From Tenacibaculum haliotis (GTDB lineage Bacteria > Bacteroidota > Bacteroidia > Flavobacteriales > Flavobacteriaceae), in contig NZ_JAOBTH010000028.1 in the NCBI RefSeq assembly GCF_025215075.1, positions 310,001 through 374,000 on the forward strand: a stretch of DNA of 64,000 bases, read 5' to 3'. Position 1 is the first letter of the stretch. Each line of letters opens with the position of its first letter. Positions 6,485 to 14,522 of this stretch are shown one piece after another. Below the pieces are notes generated by a model. The model worked only from the letters and a program-made list of their open reading frames with translations, was not told the DNA's origin and searched no databases. A program made the translations under genes and the position numbers.

Positions 6485-7774
6485 ATGCCAGAAAATAATC
6501 AAGATATAGAAATACGTAGTGAAGAAGTTCAAGAAATATTGAGCTATGTACCTAATTGGATGATTCGTTGGGGAAACACCTTATTTTTAGGATTAATTTT
6601 AATGCTCCTGTTTATTGCATGGTTTATAAAATATCCTGATGTTATTTCTTCTGAAGTAATGGTAACAACCTCTTTTCCTCCTGAAAAAATATATGCCAAA
6701 TCAACAGGTCAATTTGAAGTTTTTTTAACAAGTGAAGATAAAAATGTGTCAGAAAATGAAGTATTAGCCGTTATAGACAATAGTGCTTCATATAAAGATG
6801 TTTTACTTTTAAAAAGCATTACAGATACTATAACCTTTGGCAGTAAAGAATTTTTTTTTCCTATTGAAAAACTTCCATTTCTTATTTTAGGAGATATTAC
6901 ATCTAGTTTTTCACAATTTGAAAATGACTATTCTGAATACGTTTTAAACAACAAGCTTACTCCATATAAATCAGAAACTTTTGCAAACAGAATGTCAGTA
7001 ATTGAAGCTAAAGGACGATTACAAATTTTATTATCACAAAAAAACCTTAATCAAAAAGAATTAGAGTTTAAAGAAAAGGATCTTAATAGAAGTAAAAAAA
7101 TGTTTATTCAAGGAGTTATTTCTGCTAAAGAGAAAGAACAAAAAGAAATAGAGTTTTTACAATCTAAAAGATCATATAAAAGCCTAGAAAGCTCAATATC
7201 TCAAATTAGAGAGTTAATAAATAACTCAGCCAGAAACTTAGAAGGAACTTCTATAAAAAAAACTCAGAACGATAGTCGCTTAAAAAAGAAGACTATTCAA
7301 TCATTCTTATATTTAAAAAAATCTATTAAAGATTGGGAAAAACAATATGCTTTAAACTCTTCTATAAACGGAAAAGTGTCTTTTTTATCTTTCTGGAACA
7401 AAAACCAAACAGTAAAAACAGGTGAATTGATTTTTATAATCATCCCTACTAAAGATAATTCGTTTATAGGAAAAATTAAAGCTCCTGCTGTAAACTCTGG
7501 AAAAATAAAAAAAGGGCAAAAAGTGCAAATAAAATTATTAAATTATCCTTCTGATGAGTTTGGAGAGTTAAATGGAAAAGTACTTTCTATTTCACAAGTA
7601 CCTGATTTAAATGGTAATTACCTAATTGATGTTGAGTTACCACAGGATTTAAAAACAACTTACGATAAAAAAATAGATTTTAAGCAAGAAATGAAAGGTA
7701 CTGCCAATATAGTAACTGAAGATTTACGTTTGATAGAACGCTTTTTCTATCAGCTAAGAAATATTATTAAATAA
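6485..7774 (+). CDS. HlyD-type membrane fusion protein
   Basis: A 429-residue inner-membrane-anchored periplasmic adaptor. One transmembrane segment lies at about residues 30-47 after a cytoplasmic N-terminus. A lipoyl/barrel strand region follows (ASTGQFEVFLTSEDKNVSENEVLAVID shortened here to its start KSTGQFEVF), then a long coiled-coil hairpin (about 165-280, rich in K, E and Q) and a second barrel half near 290-400. This is the usual partner of peptidase-containing ABC exporters and links them to an outer-membrane channel. No TolC-type gene is in this locus, so a distant channel must serve. The gene is separated from P5 by two hairpins, suggesting lower expression than the peptide. Confidence 0.85.
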   Translation: MPENNQDIEIRSEEVQEILSYVPNWMIRWGNTLFLGLILMLLFIAWFIKYPDVISSEVMVTTSFPPEKIYAKSTGQFEVFLTSEDKNVSENEVLAVIDNSASYKDVLLLKSITDTITFGSKEFFFPIEKLPFLILGDITSSFSQFENDYSEYVLNNKLTPYKSETFANRMSVIEAKGRLQILLSQKNLNQKELEFKEKDLNRSKKMFIQGVISAKEKEQKEIEFLQSKRSYKSLESSISQIRELINNSARNLEGTSIKKTQNDSRLKKKTIQSFLYLKKSIKDWEKQYALNSSINGKVSFLSFWNKNQTVKTGELIFIIIPTKDNSFIGKIKAPAVNSGKIKKGQKVQIKLLNYPSDEFGELNGKVLSISQVPDLNGNYLIDVELPQDLKTTYDKKIDFKQEMKGTANIVTEDLRLIERFFYQLRNIIK

Positions 7775-7782
7775 AACATTCT

Positions 7783-7855
7783 TTCGCGAGGAGTAGACAT
7801 AAACCTTGAGTGTCTTTAAATGATCAAGGATTAATAAATATTAAATTTTTTAATT
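7783..7855 (+). repeat. Leader element copy 4
   Basis: Fourth copy, before P6. TCGCGA core at 7784-7789, stem AGACAT (7795-7800) with GTGTCT (7810-7815), loop CCTTGA (7804-7809) pairing with TCAAGG (7824-7829). The AT-rich stretch before the ATG is the most divergent of the four. It begins 8 bases after the HlyD-type gene stop. Confidence 0.7.
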
Positions 7856-8044
7856 ATGAAAAAATCAATTTTAAACTTAGGTAAAGCTTTAAACAAAGTA
7901 GAACAAAAAACTATTAATGGAGGAGGAATTATTACCAAATGCACAAACTTAGGAGATTTTTGCGATTTTGTTAGTGGTTCTGGTTACGGTACAGGTACGT
8001 GCCGATCATCTTTTACATTCGGTTTAATATGTATTGGGGATTAA
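7856..8044 (+). CDS. Double-glycine leader peptide precursor P6
   Basis: A 62-residue precursor with leader MKKSILNLGKALNKVEQKT then INGG. The 39-residue core starts with a third glycine, has four cysteines (core positions 6, 13, 26, 36) and a glycine/serine-rich middle. It is the last member of the array, preceded by its own leader element and followed by a strong terminator that closes the locus. No enzyme gene follows it, unlike the other units. Confidence 0.85.
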   Translation: MKKSILNLGKALNKVEQKTINGGGIITKCTNLGDFCDFVSGSGYGTGTCRSSFTFGLICIGD

Positions 8045-8092
8045 TTTATCATTAAATTTTATTTTACATATTTCAAATTACATTTCAAAACT

Positions 8093-8125
8093 GAAGCAAC
8101 CTTATAAAGGCTGCTTCTTTTTTTA
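8093..8125 (+). terminator. Terminator closing the peptide locus
   Basis: GAAGCA (8093-8098) with TGCTTC (8112-8117), and inside it CCTT (8100-8103) with AAGG (8107-8110), followed by eight T. A typical factor-independent terminator. Confidence 0.85.
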
Positions 8126-8227
8126 ATTAAATAGTTTACATTTCTCACTACTCAATTACATAAAAGCACTAAATTAGCAGGCTTATTAAAATGCAAATTA
8201 ATAGTATTAATTATAAATATTATAAAT

Positions 8228-8938
8228 ATGACTCCGAACGATGACAGAAAAATAAAAGAAAAATTACAACCAAAAACTTGGAATGAAATAAAAACAAACG
8301 ATTCTTGGGCTATTTTTAAAATTATGGCTGAGTTTGTTGAAGGATATGAAAAATTAAGTAAAATTGGCCCTTGTGTATCTATTTTTGGCTCTGCAAGAAC
8401 AAAAACAGATGATCCTTATTATAAATTAGCTGAAGAAGTTGGTTTTAAATTAACTGAAAACGGTTTTGGTGTTATCACCGGTGGTGGACCAGGAATAATG
8501 GAAGCTGGTAATAAAGGAGCGAATAGAGGAAAAGGAACTTCGGTTGGATTAAATATCGAATTACCTTTCGAGCAACACGATAACCCTTGGGTTGATCGTG
8601 ATAAAAACTTAAACTTCGATTATTTTTTCGTTCGTAAAGTAATGTTCGTAAAATACTCTCAAGGTTTTGTTGTGATGCCTGGTGGTTTTGGTACTATGGA
8701 TGAGCTTTTTGAAGCTATCACATTAATTCAAACTAATAAAATTGGTCGTTTTCCTATTGTTTTAGTAGGTACAAAATTTTGGGCTGGCTTATTAGATTGG
8801 ATAAAAAACACCTTATTAGAAGAAGGTAATATTAGTGAAAAAGACTTAGATTTATTTAGAGTTGTTGATACTGCTGATGAAGCTGTAGAACATTTTAATA
8901 AATTTTATAAGAAAAACGAATTAAAACCAAATTTCTAA
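8228..8938 (+). CDS. LOG-family nucleoside 5'-monophosphate phosphoribohydrolase
   Basis: A 236-residue cytoplasmic Rossmann-type protein of the TIGR00730/LOG family, which hydrolyses nucleoside monophosphates to free base and ribose 5-phosphate. Hallmarks are VITGGGPGIMEAGNKGA (about 80-97) and PGGFGTMDELFEA (about 150-162), the latter being the PGGxGTxxE motif that carries catalytic residues. The N-terminal 45 residues are a typical flavobacterial extension. It stands alone between two terminators. Older annotations call this family lysine decarboxylase, which is not supported. Confidence 0.88.
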   Translation: MTPNDDRKIKEKLQPKTWNEIKTNDSWAIFKIMAEFVEGYEKLSKIGPCVSIFGSARTKTDDPYYKLAEEVGFKLTENGFGVITGGGPGIMEAGNKGANRGKGTSVGLNIELPFEQHDNPWVDRDKNLNFDYFFVRKVMFVKYSQGFVVMPGGFGTMDELFEAITLIQTNKIGRFPIVLVGTKFWAGLLDWIKNTLLEEGNISEKDLDLFRVVDTADEAVEHFNKFYKKNELKPNF

Positions 8939-8956
8939 AAAAACAATTACCTTTAA

Positions 8957-8988
8957 GGCTCGTTGAATATTCAACGAGCTTTTTTTAT
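8957..8988 (+). terminator. Terminator after LOG gene
   Basis: A perfect 22-bp palindrome at 8958-8979 (arms GCTCGTTGAAT and ATTCAACGAGC) followed by eight T. Confidence 0.9.
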
Positions 8989-8996
8989 TTTATACT

Positions 8997-11819
8997 TTGA
9001 ACTGTAAATTATCCTTCTTTTATTCCTTTCTTTTTTTGTACTGTTACACTATAACAGCGCAAACAAATACTATTGATATAAAAGCAAAGTTAGATACTAA
9101 AAACGACCAACTTTATATTCAGCAGAAAATCGTTTTTTACAATAATTCTTCTACAGAACTAAATACTATCTTGCTTCATAACTGGGCAAATAGTTTTAAT
9201 AATAACGAAACTCCTTTAGGAAAACGTTTTATTGAAGATTACAAAAAAGACTTTTATTTTTCTAAAGAAAAAGATCGAGGACATACAAAAATTTATAATT
9301 TAGCAGTAAACTATCAGCAAGTTTCATTTAAAGAAAAAGAAAATCAGCCTGATATCGTTGAAGTAGTTTTGAATAAGAGTCTTAAACCAAAAGATAGCCT
9401 TATTTTAACAACCACTTACACTGTAAAAATTCCGAATGCTAAATTCACTGGATACGGAAAAACTAAAACTGGATATCATCTACGTTTTTGGCATATAGTA
9501 CCCGCTGTTTATAAAGAAAAATGGCAATCAATGAGTAATTTAAATCTTGATGATTTATATCAAAATTTAGCTAATTATACTATAAACATTAAGATTCCTA
9601 AAAAGTACACTCTAGTAAGTAATTTACAACAAACTGAAAAACAACAAAAAGAAGACACAAAGTATCGCTTAGTTGGTCGAAGAAAAAAAGACATCATTCT
9701 ACATATTGATTCACTTAATCAGTTTACATCTTTTAAAACAAAAATTAAGGATATAAAAACAGATGCCTATTTAAAAAGCACTCCTACTGACACAGTTATC
9801 AAAATTATAAACAAACAAATAAACTTTATCCAACGTTTTTTAGGCAAACACCCACATAAAGAAATTTTTGTAGACGCAACTACCATCAATAAAAACTCTT
9901 TGCAAGAAGTATATGGTCTTCCGAAATGGTTGAAACCTTTCCCTAAAAATTTCAGATGGGAAATCAGTTTTTTTAAAGCACTTACAAAAAAATACCTCGA
10001 AGATGTTTTAATATTAAACAAACGATCTGACTATTGGTTTACCGATGGGTTGGAAACCTTTTTAATGATGAAATACATTAAAGAATATTATCCTGAAACC
10101 ACTGTTTTGGGTAAATACTCTAAGTACTGGCCTTTAAAAACATATAATATTTCTAAATTAAAACAGAACGACAAATATGCTTTTATCTATCAATTTAGTG
10201 CGCGAAAATTTTATGATCAGGCGTTAACAACCTCTGCTGATTCTCTATCAAATTTCAACCGAAAAATTGTTAGTAAATACAAGGCCGGATTAGGTTTACT
10301 ATACCTTCAGGATTTTATTGGAGGAGACACATTGGTAAATTCATTAAAAGAATTCTATTCAAAAAACCAATTAAAATTAAGCGATAGTAATCAATTTAAA
10401 AACATACTTCAAAAAAATACTTCAAAAAACTTACATTGGTTTTTTAATGATTATATAAAAACCACTAAAAAAATTGATTATAAAATATCTAAAATAAAAA
10501 CCATTAAAAACAAAGATTCTTTAGCTGTTACTATTAAAAATAAAAGAAACTTTTCTTCTCCTGTAGCCTTATACGGAATACAAAAAAAAGAAATAAAATT
10601 TAAAACTTGGGTAACTGGAATTGATTCAATAAAAACAATTAAAATAAAAAAAGGAGATTTTGATAGACTCTCATTAAACTATGAAAACTCCTATCCTGAA
10701 TATAATTCTTTAGATAATTTCAGGAAAATTAATAATACATTAATTAACAAACCGTTGCAATTTCGCTTTTTTAAGGATGTAGAGAATCCATACTACAATC
10801 AATTATTTTACTATCCCGATTTTAAATACAATTTGTATGACGGATTAATACTAGGTGTAAACATCAATAATAAATCTGTTGTAAACCATAACTTCGAGTT
10901 TAGTTTAACACCTAATTACAGTACAAAAAGCAATAATTTTACGGGTTCTTATGCCTTTTCTTACAATCATTTTTTTAAAAAATCTAAACTTTACAAAATG
11001 CGTTATGGTTTTAGTGGAAGTAGTTATCACTATGCACCAGAACTTGAATACAATACGCTAGTTCCTTTTGTAAGTTTTCAATTTAGACGAAATACACTTC
11101 GTAAAAATGGTTTAAAACTTTTAATGGCTCGATTAATTAGTGTGAATAAAGAGGTGGAAATTACCAAACCTAAAGAAGCTAGTGATAAATACAACATTTT
11201 TAACCTAAGATATATTCAATCAAATTTTAATGCTATTAACAGCACTACATATGCTATTAACACTGAATTTAATTCTTCTTTTAGTAAAATAACTACTGAT
11301 TTTCGTTATCGAGGTTTCTTTTCTTCGAATAATAGTATTGACATCCGATTTTTTGGAGGGTTATTTTTACATAATAAATCAGAAGGTGATTATTTTAGCT
11401 TTGGATTAAATCGTGGCTCTGATTATTTATTCGAACAAAATTTATTTGGTCGTTCTGAAAATGAAGGTATTTTCAGTCAACAATTTATAATTGATCAAGC
11501 TGGTTTTAAATCAAAATACAGTACTCCTCAATTCTCTAATCAATTAATAACGTCAATAAACACGAGTGTTAGTGTTTATAAGTGGGCAGAAATCTATAAT
11601 GACTTTGCCATGCTGAAAAACAAAAATAATTCACCAAATTATTTTTATGAAAACGGAATACGATTAAACTTTATTCCTGATATTTTTGAATTTTATTTAC
11701 CTGTATACACCAATGAAGGCTTTGACGTTACAAAAAAAGGGTACCCAACAAAAATTCGATTTGTAATCACCACAAGCATCGATCGTATATACAATTTCCT
11801 TAGAAGAGGATTATTATAG
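8997..11819 (+). CDS. M1-like peptidase domain (degenerate) fused to outer-membrane barrel
   Basis: A 940-residue protein. No ATG is in frame near the start; TTG at 8997 is followed directly by a good signal sequence (SFFYSFLFLYCYTITAQ). Residues about 25-250 match the N-terminal beta domain of M1 aminopeptidase-like proteins of Bacteroidota. The next domain keeps the segment WFTDGLETFLMMKYI, which fits the second zinc-ligand helix, but no HExxH is found where expected (WEISFFKALTKKYLED). From about 590 on, alternating aromatic strands (YNLYDGLILGVNIN, FTGSYAFSYNHFF) suggest an outer-membrane beta-barrel. Probably a catalytically dead or altered surface protein. The product is not assigned beyond this. 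Confidence 0.7.
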   Translation: MNCKLSFFYSFLFLYCYTITAQTNTIDIKAKLDTKNDQLYIQQKIVFYNNSSTELNTILLHNWANSFNNNETPLGKRFIEDYKKDFYFSKEKDRGHTKIYNLAVNYQQVSFKEKENQPDIVEVVLNKSLKPKDSLILTTTYTVKIPNAKFTGYGKTKTGYHLRFWHIVPAVYKEKWQSMSNLNLDDLYQNLANYTINIKIPKKYTLVSNLQQTEKQQKEDTKYRLVGRRKKDIILHIDSLNQFTSFKTKIKDIKTDAYLKSTPTDTVIKIINKQINFIQRFLGKHPHKEIFVDATTINKNSLQEVYGLPKWLKPFPKNFRWEISFFKALTKKYLEDVLILNKRSDYWFTDGLETFLMMKYIKEYYPETTVLGKYSKYWPLKTYNISKLKQNDKYAFIYQFSARKFYDQALTTSADSLSNFNRKIVSKYKAGLGLLYLQDFIGGDTLVNSLKEFYSKNQLKLSDSNQFKNILQKNTSKNLHWFFNDYIKTTKKIDYKISKIKTIKNKDSLAVTIKNKRNFSSPVALYGIQKKEIKFKTWVTGIDSIKTIKIKKGDFDRLSLNYENSYPEYNSLDNFRKINNTLINKPLQFRFFKDVENPYYNQLFYYPDFKYNLYDGLILGVNINNKSVVNHNFEFSLTPNYSTKSNNFTGSYAFSYNHFFKKSKLYKMRYGFSGSSYHYAPELEYNTLVPFVSFQFRRNTLRKNGLKLLMARLISVNKEVEITKPKEASDKYNIFNLRYIQSNFNAINSTTYAINTEFNSSFSKITTDFRYRGFFSSNNSIDIRFFGGLFLHNKSEGDYFSFGLNRGSDYLFEQNLFGRSENEGIFSQQFIIDQAGFKSKYSTPQFSNQLITSINTSVSVYKWAEIYNDFAMLKNKNNSPNYFYENGIRLNFIPDIFEFYLPVYTNEGFDVTKKGYPTKIRFVITTSIDRIYNFLRRGLL

Positions 11820-11904
11820 ATACTTCAACAGATTCCTTTTTTTTGCTATTTTTTTGAAGAATCTTCAGTGAAAATTGAAATTTTTAAATTTCAACTAAAA
11901 AAAC

Positions 11905-11912
11905 TATCTTTG
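11905..11912 (+). promoter_or_regulatory. -7 box of E1 dehydrogenase promoter
   Basis: TATCTTTG matches the Bacteroidota -7 consensus TAnnTTTG exactly and lies 24 bases before the ATG at 11937. No well-spaced -33 TTG is evident. Confidence 0.6.
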
Positions 11913-11936
11913 TAAACACACCAAAATCAGAAAATA

Positions 11937-14390
11937 ATGACGCAAAATACCGAAATAGCTAGCACTCAACAACTTTCTTTTCAAGATTTTAAAAATGAAG
12001 TTTTAAACGACTATCGAATTGCTCGCTTAAGTAGAGAGTGTAGTTTATTAGGGCGTAGAGAAGTTTTAACTGGTAAAGCTAAATTCGGAATTTTTGGTGA
12101 TGGTAAAGAAGTACCACAATTGGCAATGGCTAAAGCTTTTCAGAATGGAGATTTTAGATCTGGTTATTACCGTGATCAAACCTTTATGATGGCAATTAAC
12201 CAATTAACTCCTCAACAATTTTTTGCAGGCTTATATGGTCATACAAATATTACTGCCGAGCCAATGTCTGCTGGCCGTCAAATGGGAGGACATTTTGCTA
12301 CACATTCTTTAGATGAAAACGGAGATTGGAAAAACTTAACTGCTCAGAAAAATTCTTCTGCAGATATTTCTCCAACCGCAGGTCAAATGCCACGTTTATT
12401 AGGTTTAGCACAAGCTTCTAAAATTTATCGTAATGTAGAGGGTTTAGATAATTTTACTGATTTTTCTAATAAAGGTAACGAAGTTGCTTGGGGTACCATT
12501 GGTAACGCAAGTACTTCTGAAGGTTTATTTTTCGAAACCATTAATGCAGCTGGTGTGTTGCAAGTACCAATGGTAATGAATGTTTGGGATGATGAATACG
12601 GAATCTCAGTACACGCAAAACATCAAACAACAAAAGAAAGTATTTCTGAAATTTTAAAAGGATTTCAAAAAGAAAACGATACAAACGGTTACGAAATTTT
12701 TGTCGTAAACGGATGGGATTATGTACAATTAATTGATACTTATAACAAAGCTTCAAAAATTGCAAGAGAGCAACATATACCTGTTTTAATTCATGTAAAA
12801 GAATTAACACAACCACAAGGACACTCTACTTCTGGATCTCACGAGAGATATAAATCTGCAGAGCGTTTACAGTGGGAACAAGAATTTGATTGTCTTGCTC
12901 AAATGCGTAAATGGATTTTAGAATTCGAATTACAAAATGAAGACGGAACTGTTTTAAAATTTATTGATTCTGAAGAGGATTTAATAAAAATAGATAAAGA
13001 AACTAAAAAAGAAGTTAGCAAAGCAAAACGTGATGCTTGGAGTGCTTACACAAATGAAATAAAAGAAGAAGTTACTGCTGCTGTTGATTTGCTAGAAAAA
13101 GTAGCTCAAAAAAGTAACAATGCTTCATTTATCAATAAATATAAAAATGATTTATCGGCGATTACTGAACCTATCAGAAAAGATATTTTGGTTGCTGCCC
13201 GTAAAACATTACGTTATTTAAAGGATGAAGATTTTGCAGAAAAAACAACACTTCAAAACTTTATTAAAGCATCTATAGATAATGCTGCTGTAAAATTTTC
13301 TGCTCACCTATTAAGTGAAACAGCATTAGCTACAGAAAAAATTACTGCTGAAGCACCAACATATGCTGCGGAGAAAAACTTAGTAGATGCACGTGTTATT
13401 ATGCGTGATAATTTTGATGCTATTTTTAACAAATACCCAGAAGCTTTAATTTTCGGAGAAGATGCTGGATATATTGGTGATGTAAATCAAGGTTTAGAAG
13501 GTTTACAAGAAAAATATGGTGAACTAAGAGTTTCTGATACAGGTATTCGTGAAGCTACAATTCTAGGTCAAGGTATTGGAATGGCAATGCGTGGTTTGCG
13601 TCCAATTGCTGAAATTCAGTATCTAGACTATTTATTATACGCTTTACAAATAATGAGTGACGATTTGGCAACACTTCGTTACCGTACTTTTGGTAAGCAA
13701 AAAGCACCATTAATTATTCGTACTCGTGGGCACCGTTTAGAAGGTATTTGGCATTCTGGTTCACCAATGGGAGGAATTATTAATAATATTCGCGGAATTC
13801 ATGTATTGGTTCCAAGAAACATGACCAAAGCTGCCGGATTTTATAACACTTTATTAGAAGGTGATGATCCTGCTTTAGTGGTAGAATGTTTAAACGGTTA
13901 CCGTTTAAAAGAAGAATTACCTACCAATTTAGGAGAATTTAAAACGCCAATTGGTGTTGTTGAAACAGTAAAAGAAGGAACCGATATTACTGTAATGTCT
14001 TACGGTTCTACACTTAGAATTGTAGAAGAGGCTGCTAAAGAATTAGCACAAGTAGGTATCGATATCGAAATTGTAGATGCACAAAGTTTATTACCTTTTG
14101 ATTTAAATCACGATACGGTAAAATCGGTTGCTAAAACAAATCGTTTACTAGTAGTTGATGAAGATGTACCAGGTGGAGCTTCTGCTTATTTATTACAAGA
14201 AATTGTAGAAAATCAAAACGGATACAAACACTTAGATAGTAAACCACAAACCTTAACAGCAAAAGCACATAGACCTGCTTATGGTACAGACGGAGATTAT
14301 TTCTCTAAACCATCTGCTGAAGATATTTTTGAGAAAGTATACGAGATTATGAATGAAGCAAATCCTGCTAAATTTAAAAGCTTGTACTAA
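11937..14390 (+). CDS. Alpha-ketoacid dehydrogenase E1, fused alpha and beta subunits
   Basis: An 817-residue cytoplasmic thiamine-diphosphate enzyme, the E1 component of a 2-oxoacid (probably branched-chain) dehydrogenase complex. Residues 1 to about 450 are the alpha part, with the cofactor-binding segment GTIGNASTSEGLFFE and NVWDDEYGIS. Residues about 485-817 are the beta part, with FGEDAGYIGDVNQG, SDTGIREATILGQG and EIQYLDYLLYA. Alpha and beta are separate genes in many bacteria; the fused form is common in flavobacteria. E2 and E3 are not adjacent. Monocistronic, with its own promoter and terminator. Confidence 0.9.
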   Translation: MTQNTEIASTQQLSFQDFKNEVLNDYRIARLSRECSLLGRREVLTGKAKFGIFGDGKEVPQLAMAKAFQNGDFRSGYYRDQTFMMAINQLTPQQFFAGLYGHTNITAEPMSAGRQMGGHFATHSLDENGDWKNLTAQKNSSADISPTAGQMPRLLGLAQASKIYRNVEGLDNFTDFSNKGNEVAWGTIGNASTSEGLFFETINAAGVLQVPMVMNVWDDEYGISVHAKHQTTKESISEILKGFQKENDTNGYEIFVVNGWDYVQLIDTYNKASKIAREQHIPVLIHVKELTQPQGHSTSGSHERYKSAERLQWEQEFDCLAQMRKWILEFELQNEDGTVLKFIDSEEDLIKIDKETKKEVSKAKRDAWSAYTNEIKEEVTAAVDLLEKVAQKSNNASFINKYKNDLSAITEPIRKDILVAARKTLRYLKDEDFAEKTTLQNFIKASIDNAAVKFSAHLLSETALATEKITAEAPTYAAEKNLVDARVIMRDNFDAIFNKYPEALIFGEDAGYIGDVNQGLEGLQEKYGELRVSDTGIREATILGQGIGMAMRGLRPIAEIQYLDYLLYALQIMSDDLATLRYRTFGKQKAPLIIRTRGHRLEGIWHSGSPMGGIINNIRGIHVLVPRNMTKAAGFYNTLLEGDDPALVVECLNGYRLKEELPTNLGEFKTPIGVVETVKEGTDITVMSYGSTLRIVEEAAKELAQVGIDIEIVDAQSLLPFDLNHDTVKSVAKTNRLLVVDEDVPGGASAYLLQEIVENQNGYKHLDSKPQTLTAKAHRPAYGTDGDYFSKPSAEDIFEKVYEIMNEANPAKFKSLY

Positions 14391-14412
14391 GCATAATATT
14401 ACAATAATCTTT

Positions 14413-14448
14413 AAAAATCCCAAACGTAAATGTTTGGGATTTTTTTTA
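14413..14448 (+). terminator. Terminator after E1 gene
   Basis: AAAAATCCCAAAC (14413-14425) and GTTTGGGATTTTT (14432-14444) form a perfect 13-bp stem with a T run of eight in all. Confidence 0.9.
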
Positions 14449-14522
14449 ACAAAACAACAAGTTTAAAAGTTCTACCTTTTTGGTATTTTAGTGAATTTTA
14501 TATTAAAAACTCAATACAAACA

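Noticed and set aside
2588..7855. The four repeated elements as a CRISPR array
   Set aside because: Copies are 1.4-2.1 kb apart with genes between them, not 20-50-base spacers, and no cas genes are present.
2588..7855. The elements as integron attC sites with gene cassettes
   Set aside because: They lie upstream of genes on the same strand next to start codons, lack recognisable attC core sites, and no integron integrase is near. Cassette-like movement is not excluded but is not supported.
2666..8044. Diversity-generating retroelement acting on peptide cores
   Set aside because: No reverse transcriptase or template repeat is visible, and the cores differ in length and whole sequence, not only at adenines.
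2666..8044. Lanthipeptide or radical-SAM-modified peptides
   Set aside because: No modification enzyme gene is in the locus, so only disulfide formation is supported.
12541..12816. Minus-strand 91-residue frame within the E1 gene
   Set aside because: It is antisense to the thiamine-binding region of a clearly conserved enzyme.
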